The notes under the pieces are model-generated. The model did not search any database and had not been told where the DNA came from. It was given only the letters and a program-made list of their open reading frames with translations. This document shows, piece after piece, positions 28,154 to 37,748 of a DNA stretch of 64,000 nt (positions within the stretch are counted from its first letter, which is position 1; every line of letters starts with the position of its first letter). Origin of the DNA: Arthrobacter sp. NIO-1057 (GTDB taxonomy: Bacteria; Actinomycetota; Actinomycetes; Actinomycetales; Micrococcaceae); the NCBI RefSeq assembly GCF_900094805.1, contig NZ_FMAT01000001.1:878196-942195 (forward strand), given 5' to 3'. Position numbers and translations under genes: made by a program.

Positions 28154-28174
28154 GCATGCAACCCCAGTGCATGC
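28154..28174. repeat. Palindrome upstream of sepF
   Basis: A perfect 7-bp inverted repeat (28154-28160 with 28168-28174, arms GCATGCA and TGCATGC) has a 7-nt loop and lies 25 nt before the sepF start. It could be a protein-binding site or an mRNA stem. Nothing else is visible in this gap. Confidence 0.4.
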
Positions 28175-28254
28175 TTCCGCTACTTCGACGCTACCGTACT
28201 ATTTTCGGCAGATAACGTTCATTCGGTCTATTTTGCGCGGTGTGTCGCGCACGC

Positions 28255-28977
28255 CTAGTCCACGGACCAGATGAGCCCAGCCAGTCGTCCAGCATCACTT
28301 GAACGGCGGTAGGAAAAGTAATTTTCGTCTTCCAAAGTGCATACGTTACTTTGTCGCACTTGAACTCCCAGCTGGACTAGCTCTTTTTCGGCTGAGCTAG
28401 GCAAGTTCAGCCCCGTAGTCCCCCATCGAGTTTGCGACCGAATCCCTGCTCGGAGGTTTTCAGATTCTTCGGCCATTTCCGGTGAGACTTCATAGCAAGA
28501 GCCACAGATTGATGGACCGATAAGTGCTTCGATTTCATCTGCGCCCGAGATCCGTAATTGCTCAACGGTACGGCTAAGGATCCCGTCCAGCAGTCCCCGA
28601 CGTCCGGCGTGGGTGGCTGCAGTGAGAGTTTGCTCTTGTTCTTTGCTTCGGCCGACGAAAAGCACCGGAAGGCAATCGGCGACCATGACGGCCAGCGCCT
28701 GCGTTCCGGTCGGATCAACAAGCCCATCGCAGGTCGGGGACGCTGGCTCCAACCATGAGACTCGTTCAACCTGTTGCACATTGAAAACATCCGCAGAATG
28801 AACTTGGTTCATGAAGTTAAGCGAGAAACGTCGGACCCCGATCGAGTCTTCTAACCGGCTTCGATTCTCAGCCACGCGCTGAGGATCATCGTTCACATGC
28901 AGGGCGAGGTTTCCCTCTTGCTGCGAAGTGAATGCCAGATGAATTCTCGGATCAAGGTCCGACGTGAAATGTAGCAC
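28255..28977 (-). CDS. pgeF: Laccase-domain purine nucleoside phosphorylase/peptidoglycan editing factor family
   Basis: A 240-aa protein of the YfiH/YlmD (DUF152) family. The conserved zinc-site segments are present: QVHSADVF, the Cys of VMVADCLPVLF, and the His of ATHAGRRGLLDGI. IGPSICGSCYEV is also intact. Members have been described as purine nucleoside phosphorylase/adenosine deaminase-like enzymes and, in E. coli, as a factor that prevents misincorporation into peptidoglycan. The substrate here is uncertain. The GTG start is 20 nt after the ftsZ stop, so the gene is cotranscribed with ftsZ. Confidence 0.9.
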   Translation of the reverse strand: MLHFTSDLDPRIHLAFTSQQEGNLALHVNDDPQRVAENRSRLEDSIGVRRFSLNFMNQVHSADVFNVQQVERVSWLEPASPTCDGLVDPTGTQALAVMVADCLPVLFVGRSKEQEQTLTAATHAGRRGLLDGILSRTVEQLRISGADEIEALIGPSICGSCYEVSPEMAEESENLRAGIRSQTRWGTTGLNLPSSAEKELVQLGVQVRQSNVCTLEDENYFSYRRSSDAGRLAGLIWSVD

Positions 28978-28997
28978 TGCTCAGCTTCTCGCTGTTT

Positions 28998-30194
28998 TTA
29001 CTTCAGGAAGTCAGGAACATCAAGGTCGTCGTTGGAACCGTTGAGGTCCGAATCGACAACGTCAGGAAGTTCCTGGAACGAGCCCTTGCTTTCAGCAGCA
29101 GGCTTTTCCTCAGCTACCGGTGCTGGCTTAGCAGCTTCCGATGCTGTCTGCGACTGCGTTTCAGGCGCTGTTGCAGGTACCGGCTCAACTGGACGCGAAG
29201 CTACAGCTGGCTTTGCTGCTACTGGGGTCATTGGCTTGCTGGTGACATCTGGCTCGTCGAAGCCGGCAGCAATCACGGTAACGCGTGCTTCATCACCCAG
29301 GGCGTCGTCAATGACGGCACCGAAAATGATGTTGGCTTCTGGGTGAGCTACTTCCTGGACCAGGCGAGCAGCTTCGTTGATTTCGAACAGGCCGAGGTCG
29401 GAGCCACCCTGAATGGACAGCAGCACGCCGTGCGCACCGTCAATTGAGGCTTCCAGAAGTGGCGATGCGATGGCCAACTCTGCAGCCTTAACTGCGCGGT
29501 CTTCGCCCCGTGCTGAGCCGATGCCCATGAGTGCTGAACCCGCACCCTGCATGACGGACTTAACGTCCGCGAAGTCCAAGTTGATCAGACCGGAAGTGGT
29601 GATCAAGTCGGTGATGCCCTGGACACCGGACAGCAGAACCTGGTCTGCCTGGCGGAAGGCGTCAAGAACCGAAACGTTGCGATCCGAGATGGAAAGCAGT
29701 CGGTCATTTGGAATGACGATCAAGGTGTCAACTTCGTCGCGCAGGGCTTCGATGCCCGACTCGGCGGAGTTAGCGCGACGGCGACCTTCAAAAGTGAATG
29801 GACGGGTAACGACACCGATGGTCAGTGCGCCAAGGGAGCGTGCGATACGTGCTACTACCGGAGCGCCACCGGTACCGGTGCCACCGCCTTCACCGGCGGT
29901 AACGAAGACCATATCGGCGCCACGAAGGACGTCTTCAATTTCTTCGACATGATCTTCCGCTGCCTGGCGTCCCACATCTGGGTTGGCGCCAGCGCCGAGG
30001 CCACGAGTAAGTTCGCGTCCCACGTCGAGTTTGACGTCGGCATCACTCATAAGCAGAGCCTGAGCATCGGTGTTAATGGCGATGAACTCAACGCCCTTGA
30101 GACCGACTTCGATCATTCGATTGACTGCGTTTACACCGCCACCGCCGATACCGACGACTTTAATGACCGCGAGGTAATTCTGTGGAGCTGCCAC
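28998..30194 (-). CDS. ftsZ: Cell division GTPase FtsZ
   Basis: A 398-aa tubulin homologue that forms the Z-ring. The nucleotide-binding domain shows [13 protein letters not shown] and the tubulin signature [13 protein letters not shown]. The T7-loop region [11 protein letters not shown] is also present. An Ala/Pro-rich linker (about 318-385) leads to the C-terminal conserved peptide [10 protein letters not shown], the docking site for SepF. The start is GTG with GGGAAGCGGGA upstream. A 218-nt upstream gap holds a TTGACA-type promoter, so ftsZ can be expressed apart from ftsQ and murC. Confidence 0.98.
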   Translation of the reverse strand: MAAPQNYLAVIKVVGIGGGGVNAVNRMIEVGLKGVEFIAINTDAQALLMSDADVKLDVGRELTRGLGAGANPDVGRQAAEDHVEEIEDVLRGADMVFVTAGEGGGTGTGGAPVVARIARSLGALTIGVVTRPFTFEGRRRANSAESGIEALRDEVDTLIVIPNDRLLSISDRNVSVLDAFRQADQVLLSGVQGITDLITTSGLINLDFADVKSVMQGAGSALMGIGSARGEDRAVKAAELAIASPLLEASIDGAHGVLLSIQGGSDLGLFEINEAARLVQEVAHPEANIIFGAVIDDALGDEARVTVIAAGFDEPDVTSKPMTPVAAKPAVASRPVEPVPATAPETQSQTASEAAKPAPVAEEKPAAESKGSFQELPDVVDSDLNGSNDDLDVPDFLK

Positions 30195-30251
30195 GTCCCG
30201 CTTCCCTTGTTAGATGTGCTACATGAATCACGACCCAACCTGAAACCTTCA

Positions 30252-30281
30252 CCTTTAGCCTTAAGGTTTAGGTTCTGTCAA
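30252..30281 (-). promoter_or_regulatory. Candidate ftsZ promoter
   Basis: On the minus strand a perfect TTGACA (30281-30276) is followed after 18 nt by TAAAGG (30257-30252), about 50 nt before the ftsZ GTG. The rest of the 218-nt ftsQ-ftsZ gap shows no gene. Confidence 0.5.
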
Positions 30282-30412
30282 GTTGTCGTTATTAGAAACG
30301 CTATGAGTCGTGTGGTCTTTGTGCAACGACCGCCTAGGCGTGTCGCTTGTTCAAAACTATCTTTCCAGAATTTCTTGGCTTATTGGTCTTCCCGCGCCCA
30401 GAGGATCACGAC

Positions 30413-31147
30413 TTAATAAACCACTGGATTCTCTGGGTTAGTCACGTCAATGGTGGTCTTGGCCGCATATTTGTCACTTAAGTTTTTGACAAAGATCTTG
30501 GCCACCTCATTTTTCAGTGCAGACTTTGAAGCATCGCCCCAAATCAATGTCCGCTTCTTCGGCAATGACAACTCCGCAAACCCTGCCTTGGACAGTGACG
30601 CAGTTGAGACTTCCTGAAGCACGGATTCATCGACGGTGCTCAAAATGCCGGTAAGAAGTTTAAACTTCTCTGGATCCTTGGTTTCATCGCTGGCCTTGAC
30701 CTTAGGAAGTTTAGTCTTGTCATCTTTTCCTAAAGTACGAAGCTTCTTCCCGTTCTCGGAGACCAAATATTCTTTGTCACCGTCCACGAGAATTGCCACA
30801 GGCACCGCTTCGATGACTTCAACTACCAACGTGTCTGGCATCTGAGCCTTGACAACGATTTGTTCTATGGCAGGCTGGTTGCCCAAAAGCTCCTGCACCT
30901 TTGATTCTGAAATCCTCGGAAGCGGAGTTCCCTTCAAAGGTTCCAACGACTCAGTCAGTTTCGTGGAGTTCACCAATTTGGTTCCAGTTACTTCGATGTT
31001 CTTCGCCGCCAATAAAGGCGAGAAACTGAGAATCAAGACCGCGACGAGACTCAAGACGACGATGCTCGCGGCAATAATGATTAAGAGCTTGCGTCGCTTC
31101 TTCTCAGGACTTGCGGGAAGTTCTACGACTTTTGCTTCTTCACCCAT
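30413..31147 (-). CDS. ftsQ: Cell division protein FtsQ/DivIB
   Basis: A 244-aa bitopic membrane protein of the divisome core. A short basic cytoplasmic tail (ASPEKKRRKLL) leads to one membrane segment (about 20-42). The extracytoplasmic part begins with a POTRA domain (AAKNIEVTGTKLVNSTKL...) and continues into the FtsQ beta domain. AAGGTG precedes the ATG. It lies between murC and ftsZ, the canonical dcw position. Extracytoplasmic Lys content is high. Confidence 0.93.
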   Translation of the reverse strand: MGEEAKVVELPASPEKKRRKLLIIIAASIVVLSLVAVLILSFSPLLAAKNIEVTGTKLVNSTKLTESLEPLKGTPLPRISESKVQELLGNQPAIEQIVVKAQMPDTLVVEVIEAVPVAILVDGDKEYLVSENGKKLRTLGKDDKTKLPKVKASDETKDPEKFKLLTGILSTVDESVLQEVSTASLSKAGFAELSLPKKRTLIWGDASKSALKNEVAKIFVKNLSDKYAAKTTIDVTNPENPVVY

Positions 31148-31208
31148 GGAACACCTTGTTTGGTTGAAACGACCAACGTCAGTGGTCTACGACATTTTCG
31201 AGTTGAGG

Positions 31209-32606
31209 CTAGCTCAGGGAGGCCACAATCTGCGGACCCAGTGCAGTGACGTCGCCAGCACCAATGGTCATCACGACGTCTCCCGGTTCGGCTTGTTCCA
31301 CTACGTGAGCCACCGCAGCAGCGGGACTCAACACATGAGTTGGAACCTCGACACGGGAAGCAATCAATTCGCTGGTGACACCCTCGATTGGTTCTTCTCG
31401 TGCAGGATAAATATCCAAGACGGCGACAGAGTCAGCCAACGAGAGCGCTTTAGCGAATTCGCGGTAGAACTCCTTGGTGCGACTGAACAGGTGTGGTTGG
31501 AAGACCACGTGTAGGTGGCCTTCCCCTGCGACCGTCCGTCCGGCTGAAAGGGCGGCTAGAACTTCGGTGGGGTGATGAGCGTAGTCGTCATAAACACGAA
31601 CGTTGTCGATGTTTCCCTTGAGCTCAAACCGGCGGGCTGCACCGGAGAAACTCGCAAGTGCCTTTAATGCTTCGTCAATCTCAAGCCCCGCGTCGATACC
31701 CACCGACAGCGCTGCGGTCGCGTTGAGCAGATTGTGCTGGCCAGGCACCGACAAATCAAGGGTGTGGCTTTCTGAGCCATCCAACTGAACCAGAGCACTA
31801 AAGCGCCCGTCATCGGTAGATTGAGCTTGGGACAGTCGGCGGTCAGCATACTCACTGAAACCATAAGTCACGACTCTCAGATCGCTACGTTCCTCGCGCA
31901 TCTTTCGAGCCAGGTCGTTAGCTCCTGGATCATCGGCACAGCAAATGAGCAGACCGTCTGTTGGGAGCAGACGCGCGAAGTCAACGAATGCCTGATGTAC
32001 AGCCTCCTCGGTGCCATAGTGATCGAGGTGATCGGCTTCAACGTTGGTCACGATGATAACGTCGGGGCGATAGTTCAGGAACGAGGCATCAGACTCGTCA
32101 GCCTCGGCAACGAAGTAGCCGCCCTCGCCGAGCTCGGCATTCGTCCCTAGGCTCGGAATGTTGGCACCTACGGCGAAGCTTGGGCGTGCACCGACGGCCT
32201 TGAGCATATGAGCAGTCAGCGAAGTAGTGGTGGTTTTACCGTGGGTACCAGCGATGGTGACAATTTTTTCGTGGCCACGCATGGTGGCTTCAAGGCCTTC
32301 GGAGCGGTGCAAGATCTTCAACCCGCGGCGAACTGCCTCATCGTATTCTGGATTGCCCGGTTTGATAATCGAAGAGATCACCACGGTTTGCGCGTCGCCC
32401 AGATTGGCTGGGTCGTATCCAACCTCAATGCGGGCGCCTCGCTCACGCAAACTCTCCAACACTGGAAGGTCCTTGGCATCCGTGCCGGAGACTTCCAGCC
32501 CGTAGTCCAGCAGCAATCGAGCTACTGCCGAAACACCTACACCGCCAACGCCCATGAGGTGTACTTTGCCGAGTTCAGCGTGCAGTTCGGTGGCGCGCAA
32601 TGCCAT
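31209..32606 (-). CDS. murC: UDP-N-acetylmuramate--L-alanine ligase
   Basis: A 465-aa Mur ligase that adds L-alanine to UDP-MurNAc with ATP. The N-terminal Rossmann motif is GVGGVGVSAVA, and the central ATP loop is AGTHGKTTTTSL. The C-terminal domain includes DDYAHHPTE. I use the ATG at 32606, with AGGAAGG ideally spaced and 5 nt after the murG stop. The GTG at 32630 would overlap murG and add a non-conserved leader. It is followed by ftsQ. Confidence 0.97.
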   Translation of the reverse strand: MALRATELHAELGKVHLMGVGGVGVSAVARLLLDYGLEVSGTDAKDLPVLESLRERGARIEVGYDPANLGDAQTVVISSIIKPGNPEYDEAVRRGLKILHRSEGLEATMRGHEKIVTIAGTHGKTTTTSLTAHMLKAVGARPSFAVGANIPSLGTNAELGEGGYFVAEADESDASFLNYRPDVIIVTNVEADHLDHYGTEEAVHQAFVDFARLLPTDGLLICCADDPGANDLARKMREERSDLRVVTYGFSEYADRRLSQAQSTDDGRFSALVQLDGSESHTLDLSVPGQHNLLNATAALSVGIDAGLEIDEALKALASFSGAARRFELKGNIDNVRVYDDYAHHPTEVLAALSAGRTVAGEGHLHVVFQPHLFSRTKEFYREFAKALSLADSVAVLDIYPAREEPIEGVTSELIASRVEVPTHVLSPAAAVAHVVEQAEPGDVVMTIGAGDVTALGPQIVASLS

Positions 32607-32610
32607 TGTT

Positions 32611-33732
32611 CTAGCCTTCCTGACCCGCACGACGACGGGTTGAAACTTCTTTAATAATTCGACGCGCCATGATTTGTGCAGCGTCGCGCTTCCCTAGAGA
32701 AGCAGCCTTCTGAGACATCTGTTCAAGTTTATGCTGATCGCCGAGCAAACTAATGACATTTTCGGTGATGTAAGACTTGGTGAATTCATCATCCGAGACC
32801 AGCACGGCTCCTCCGGCGCCAACCAGCTCACGGGCGTTGAGCTTCTGCTCACCGTTACCGATCGGCAGCGGAACCAAGACTGCGGCGGTTCCAGCCACTG
32901 CTAATTCGCATACCGTTCCAGCTCCGGAACGGCACACCATCAAGTCCGCCACCGCGTAGGCGTAGTCCATACGGTCCACGTATTCGAGTTGCGTGTATCC
33001 CTCATGAGTGAGGAGCTGGCCTTCAGCGTCCAGAATCTGCTTGCCACGTCCAGTAATGTGCACGGTATGTACACCGGCGGCATTGAGCTCAGCCAAGGAA
33101 TCAGCAATCGCCGTATTGATGCTTTGTGCTCCTGAGGATCCGCCAGTGACCAGAAGAATCGGTTTCTCATCGGTGACACCGAAGTAGGCCCGGGCCTCAT
33201 CACGCAGTGCCGACCGATCCATTTGGGCCACGTTGGAACGCATCGGCATTCCTACCTGTACCTCACCTGGCAAACCGGTGTTGCTGAACGTGGTTCCGAC
33301 AAAGGCAGCATTTTTTGCGCCAAGCTTATTAGCCATTCCTGCGACCGAGTTGGCCTCGTGAACAAAAATCGGAAGCTTAAGTTGTTTTGCCGCCAGATAA
33401 GCTGGCGTGCACACATAGCCTCCGACACCGAGAACTGCCTCGGCACCGGTCTGTTTCAAGATTCGTTTGGCCTGATTCAGCGCTTTTACGAATCGGAACG
33501 GGAACTTGATCAGATCAAGATTGATGCTGCGCGGCATGGGTGCTTTAGGGATGAGCTCAAGTTGGTAGCCAGCTTCTGGAACCAGTTTGGTTTCCAATCC
33601 GCCAGGTGAACCCAGTGCGGTGATCTCCACATCGTTGTGTTCGTCTTTGACGGCGTCGGCAATCGCTAGCATCGGTGAGATGTGTCCTGCTGTGCCGCCA
33701 CCGGCAACAACAAGTCGCATTGCTTGAGTCAT
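32611..33732 (-). CDS. murG: UDP-GlcNAc--undecaprenyl-pyrophosphoryl-MurNAc-pentapeptide transferase
   Basis: A 373-aa peripheral membrane glycosyltransferase that makes lipid II from lipid I. The glycine-rich loops GGGTAGHISP and GVGGYVCTPAYLAAK are present, as is the UDP-GlcNAc-site motif around CRSGAGTVCELAVAG. The start is ATG, and an in-frame ATG four codons later is possible. It is flanked by ftsW upstream and murC downstream, with a 98-nt gap to ftsW that shows no gene. Confidence 0.97.
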   Translation of the reverse strand: MTQAMRLVVAGGGTAGHISPMLAIADAVKDEHNDVEITALGSPGGLETKLVPEAGYQLELIPKAPMPRSINLDLIKFPFRFVKALNQAKRILKQTGAEAVLGVGGYVCTPAYLAAKQLKLPIFVHEANSVAGMANKLGAKNAAFVGTTFSNTGLPGEVQVGMPMRSNVAQMDRSALRDEARAYFGVTDEKPILLVTGGSSGAQSINTAIADSLAELNAAGVHTVHITGRGKQILDAEGQLLTHEGYTQLEYVDRMDYAYAVADLMVCRSGAGTVCELAVAGTAAVLVPLPIGNGEQKLNARELVGAGGAVLVSDDEFTKSYITENVISLLGDQHKLEQMSQKAASLGKRDAAQIMARRIIKEVSTRRRAGQEG

Positions 33733-33830
33733 CTGGTCTTCTGCTCCTTCGTCCCGTTCATACGGGATTAGTGCCCCACGTCGTCGAGTCGAAGAGCTAC
33801 TACTTCATTTTTACGAGTAAGAATCACACG

Positions 33831-35075
33831 CTATTTGGCGTCTTGTGGTTTAGCGATTTTCTTCGCTGCCGAAGAATCAAAGGCAAGTTTTTGAGCCCTG
33901 GCCGAGGAGAGCACATACCCCATGGCCAACATGATGGCCAGCATGGCCGAACCACCGGAGGAGATAAACGGCAACGGCACACCAATCACTGGCAGCACAC
34001 CGGTGACGGTACCAAGGTTCACGAAGGTCTGACCGATTACCCATGACATCAGGCAGCCCATCAGGATCTTGGTGTACAAGTCACTGGCACGCAATGCGAT
34101 GCGGTACATGGCCAAGGCCAAGAGCACGAACATCACTAGAACGAAGAGCACACCAATGAAACCAAATTCTTCACCCAGGATGGAGAAGATAAAGTCATTT
34201 TGCGCTTCAGGAACGTAGGACCACTTCATACGTGATTGGCCGGCTCCAACACCGAACCATCCACCCGAAGCGAAGGCATGCAGGCCCATGCTCGCCTGAT
34301 AGCACAGCTGATCGCTAGGACCACAGTCGGTATCAAGCCACGCCAACACACGCTGGCGTCGGTTGGACGAGCCCATGACCGCCACGGCCAAGCCGACGAG
34401 TCCAACGGCACCAAAACCGGCAAGCCATTTCATTTTGATGCCACCAAGGAACATCGCAGCAGCAATGATCATCAGCAGAACCAAGGCGGTACCCACGTCT
34501 TTACCCAGCACAACCAGGCCCACGATGCCAATACCCACCGGTGCTACTACTGGGATAGTCAGGTGTTTGATGTCGTGAAGAAGATCTTGCTTTTTCTCGA
34601 GCATGAAAGCGGCAAAAATAGCTAGCGCTAATTTGGCAAACTCACTTGGCTGCAGGCCCAATGGCCCGATCTTGATCCAGTTTCGGTTACCAAGCACCTC
34701 ACGTCCCAAGGGAGTGAATGCGACTAAGAAGAGAAGCAAGAAAGCGCCGATAGCCGATGGCCAGGCCAGTCGCTTGAGAGTTGTCGGTTTAATGAACTGC
34801 ATCCCAAGCATGCAAACTATGCCGATACCAGCAAACGTTGCTTGCGATAGTGCGACGGTAAATCCGTCCTTGCCTTTGGCAATCGCTTCCACCGATGCGG
34901 AGGACTGCACCATCAACACGCCGAAGACGGCGAGCACGACGGAGACGACAACCACCAACCAGTAGTCCATCGAGGCCATGCGTCCGCTAGCGTTTTCTAC
35001 GCCACCGATCAGCTTGGCGAACCAAGGTGTCTTCTGTTTGGCGCCAGTGGACGGTCGTTGTTGCTTGGTCGCCAT
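33831..35075 (-). CDS. ftsW: Peptidoglycan glycosyltransferase FtsW
   Basis: A 414-aa SEDS-family polymerase acting with FtsI at the septum. About ten membrane segments are predicted. The family signatures include the NRNWIKIGPLGLQPSEFAKLA region and the C-terminal GVPLPFISSGGSAML. A SEDS-type Asp lies in the extracellular loop region near LAWLDTDCG. A short cytoplasmic N-terminus of about 35 residues precedes the first segment. GGAGG before the ATG is a strong ribosome site. Confidence 0.96.
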   Translation of the reverse strand: MATKQQRPSTGAKQKTPWFAKLIGGVENASGRMASMDYWLVVVVSVVLAVFGVLMVQSSASVEAIAKGKDGFTVALSQATFAGIGIVCMLGMQFIKPTTLKRLAWPSAIGAFLLLFLVAFTPLGREVLGNRNWIKIGPLGLQPSEFAKLALAIFAAFMLEKKQDLLHDIKHLTIPVVAPVGIGIVGLVVLGKDVGTALVLLMIIAAAMFLGGIKMKWLAGFGAVGLVGLAVAVMGSSNRRQRVLAWLDTDCGPSDQLCYQASMGLHAFASGGWFGVGAGQSRMKWSYVPEAQNDFIFSILGEEFGFIGVLFVLVMFVLLALAMYRIALRASDLYTKILMGCLMSWVIGQTFVNLGTVTGVLPVIGVPLPFISSGGSAMLAIMLAMGYVLSSARAQKLAFDSSAAKKIAKPQDAK

Positions 35076-35118
35076 CGGTGCCTCCTGCCTCGGTGTCGTC
35101 TACTCGGTGAATGCTTGC

Positions 35119-36648
35119 TTAGTTGCCTTCGTCAGCTTTATCCATCAGATCACTGACGGCGCTGATAAATGCGTTGCCACGCTGGGCATAGGAGCTGAAT
35201 TGATCCATGGAAGCTGCTGCAGGTGCCATGAGCACGGTGTCCCCGGGCTGTGCTAGCTCGGCTGCCTTGTATACGGCGCGGGTCATCACCTGGGTGCCCG
35301 AAGGGTCAGTAGCGTCAGTTTCCTTGGCCTGCGCGGTAATGTTGATAACTTCAACATCCGGCGCCTTGGCTGCTAAGGCCGCAACTAACCCTGCGGTATC
35401 GGTGCCAATGAGCAGAACCTTGGCTAGGCGATGCGCATGTTTGGAGATGAGATCCTCGTACTCCACACCCTTGGACAGGCCGCCGGCAATCCACACGACG
35501 CGGGTAAATGAAGCCAGTGACGCATCGGCAGCGTGCGGGTTGGTCGCCTTGGAGTCGTTAATCCACAGAATGTCATTCTTGCGGGCCACCGCTTGAATGC
35601 GATGGGCGCCCGAATCAAATCCGCTAAGCCCGGCAGCGATGGCCTCGGGCTCAACACCATAAGCGCGGGTCAGTGCAGCTGCGGCGGCCGCATTGGCAGC
35701 GGTGTGTCGCGGAACGATCTCACCGATCTGGTTCAACGGAATCAGTTCCACCGCGTTGGTCTTACGGTCTTCGATGTAGGCGCGATCGACTAAGAGGTTT
35801 TCAACGACACCAATCATGGACACGGCAGGTGAATCAGTGGTGAAACCGATGGCACGGCAACCTTCAACCACATCAGCATTTTCTACCATGTTAATGGTGA
35901 CTTCATCTTCGGCATTAAAGATCGCAGCGACCTGAGTGCGCTCGTAGATCTTGGCTTTGGCTGCCTGATAGTTATCAAAACCGTCATGCCAGTCCACATG
36001 GTCCTCGGCGATGTTCAGTACCACGGAGGCCAGCGGAGAAATGCTGTGGGTGTAGTGCAGTTGGAAGCTGGAGAGCTCTACGGCAAAAACGTCGTAGTCC
36101 ACTGGCTCACGTACGGCATCCAAAATCGGGGTTCCGACGTTGCCCACCGCGATGGCCTTCAAGTCCGCTGCCTGCAAGATGGCTTCGGTCATGCCCACGG
36201 TGGTGGTTTTGCCGTTGGTTCCAGTGATCGCCAACCATTTCGGGGCCGTATGTCCTGCACGGTTCTGTACGCGCCAGGCCAGCTCAATGTCACTCCAGAT
36301 CGCAATGCCAGCCTCGGCGGCTTGTGCAATCACTGGGTTGCGTGGGTTCCATCCAGGAGAAACCATGACTAGCTGAGCCGCTTGGCCATCAACCAAAGGC
36401 AGGGCCTGAACATTCTCGGCACCAAGTAGAACATCGTGTGCCCCGACAATCTTCAAGGTTTCGGCCCGCTGCTGGTTCAGCTCATCGTTTTTACCGTCAA
36501 TCACAGTGACGACGGCGCCGAGTTCGATCAGTGTGTCTGCGGCGGAGAAGCCAGAAAGTCCTAGCCCGGCGACGACAACGCGCAGACCTTTCCAGTCAGC
36601 ATCCCAACTGGTCAGTGATTCCAATACATTCTTGGCATCTGCGCTCAC
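35119..36648 (-). CDS. murD: UDP-N-acetylmuramoylalanine--D-glutamate ligase
   Basis: A 509-aa Mur ligase that adds D-glutamate. The N-terminal domain has GLGLSGFSAADTL, the ATP loop is ITGTNGKTTTVGM, and the C-terminal domain carries WINDSKATNPHAA. I chose the GTG at 36648, whose GTGA overlaps the mraY stop by 4 nt. An ATG five codons upstream (36663) is the alternative, and neither has a strong ribosome site. It is longer than E. coli MurD (about 440 aa) through loop insertions common in actinobacteria. Confidence 0.95.
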   Translation of the reverse strand: MSADAKNVLESLTSWDADWKGLRVVVAGLGLSGFSAADTLIELGAVVTVIDGKNDELNQQRAETLKIVGAHDVLLGAENVQALPLVDGQAAQLVMVSPGWNPRNPVIAQAAEAGIAIWSDIELAWRVQNRAGHTAPKWLAITGTNGKTTTVGMTEAILQAADLKAIAVGNVGTPILDAVREPVDYDVFAVELSSFQLHYTHSISPLASVVLNIAEDHVDWHDGFDNYQAAKAKIYERTQVAAIFNAEDEVTINMVENADVVEGCRAIGFTTDSPAVSMIGVVENLLVDRAYIEDRKTNAVELIPLNQIGEIVPRHTAANAAAAAALTRAYGVEPEAIAAGLSGFDSGAHRIQAVARKNDILWINDSKATNPHAADASLASFTRVVWIAGGLSKGVEYEDLISKHAHRLAKVLLIGTDTAGLVAALAAKAPDVEVINITAQAKETDATDPSGTQVMTRAVYKAAELAQPGDTVLMAPAAASMDQFSSYAQRGNAFISAVSDLMDKADEGN

Positions 36649-37748
36649 AGTGCGACAACCCATTCAGAGTAGAAGAGTCCTAGGCCAGCGGCCACGAAGA
36701 GGCCAGCTAGGATCCAGAAGCGAATAACAACATTTTCCTCGGACCATCCCGAGAGCTCGAAGTGGTGCTGCAACGGTGCCATCTTGAACACGCGCTTTCC
36801 ACCGGAGAGTTTGAAGTAGCCCACTTGGATGATCACCGACAGGGAGATGATCACGAAGAGGCCAGCGATGACAACCAGCAACAGCTGAGTGCGTGAAAGG
36901 ATCGCGAAGGCAGCTACTGCGCCACCGATGGCAAGTGAGCCGGTGTCGCCCATGAAAATCTTCGCTGGCTTTGCATTGAACCAGAGGAAAGCAATGAGCG
37001 CGCCAGAGAGAGTAGCGCCCAGTAGGGCCAGATCCTGAGGGTCGCGCACCGAGTAGCAGACATCCATGGAGTTGCTGTTGGAGCAAGCCTGATTCTGCTG
37101 CCAGATACCCATCAGGGTGTAGGCGCCAAAGACCATGATCGAGGCGCCGGTGGCTAGCCCATCCAGGCCATCGGTGAGGTTCACGGCGTTGGTGGTACCG
37201 GTAACGATGAAGTTGGCCCAGATGACAAACAGGATCAGACCCACCATAGGACCTGCAAAGGCGAGATCAATATTGCTATCGCGCAGGAAAGAGATCGCAG
37301 TGGAGCCGGGGGTCAGGCCACGTTCATCAGGGAACTGCAGTGCTAGTACGGCAAAGCTGATACCGATAATTGCCTGTAGAACGATCTTTTGCCAGGCGCG
37401 CAGACCCAGCGAACGCTTCTTGAAAATCTTGATGAAGTCATCGAGGAATCCGACCAAGCCCATGCCACCGAAGAGCAGCAAGACCAGGAGGCCGGTGGCA
37501 GTAATGCCCGCTGAAGAACGTCCCATGAGCGCGAGGATGCCGTGCGTGGCGAAGTAGGCGACAAAAACCGCCAGGACAAAGACCACACCGCCCATCGTTG
37601 GCGTACCGGACTTCACAGCGTGCGAGTTTGGCCCATCATCACGAACGACCTGGCCGTATTGCTTCTTGGTCAGCAGCTGAATATAGAGCGGCATTGCCAC
37701 CATGGTCAGTACGAGGGCAATGCCTGCCCCCAAGATCAATGCGATCAC
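36645..37748 (-). CDS. mraY: Phospho-N-acetylmuramoyl-pentapeptide transferase
   Basis: A 367-aa polytopic membrane enzyme that makes lipid I. Conserved elements are SGTPTMGG near the N-terminus, the NAVNLTDGLDGLA Mg-binding segment, the FMGDTGSLAIGG motif, and the PLQHHFELSGW loop with its His residues. The GTG start overlaps the murF stop by 4 nt (GTGA), and its own stop overlaps the murD start in the same way, so murF-mraY-murD is translationally coupled. Confidence 0.98.
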   Translation of the reverse strand: MIALILGAGIALVLTMVAMPLYIQLLTKKQYGQVVRDDGPNSHAVKSGTPTMGGVVFVLAVFVAYFATHGILALMGRSSAGITATGLLVLLLFGGMGLVGFLDDFIKIFKKRSLGLRAWQKIVLQAIIGISFAVLALQFPDERGLTPGSTAISFLRDSNIDLAFAGPMVGLILFVIWANFIVTGTTNAVNLTDGLDGLATGASIMVFGAYTLMGIWQQNQACSNSNSMDVCYSVRDPQDLALLGATLSGALIAFLWFNAKPAKIFMGDTGSLAIGGAVAAFAILSRTQLLLVVIAGLFVIISLSVIIQVGYFKLSGGKRVFKMAPLQHHFELSGWSEENVVIRFWILAGLFVAAGLGLFYSEWVVAL

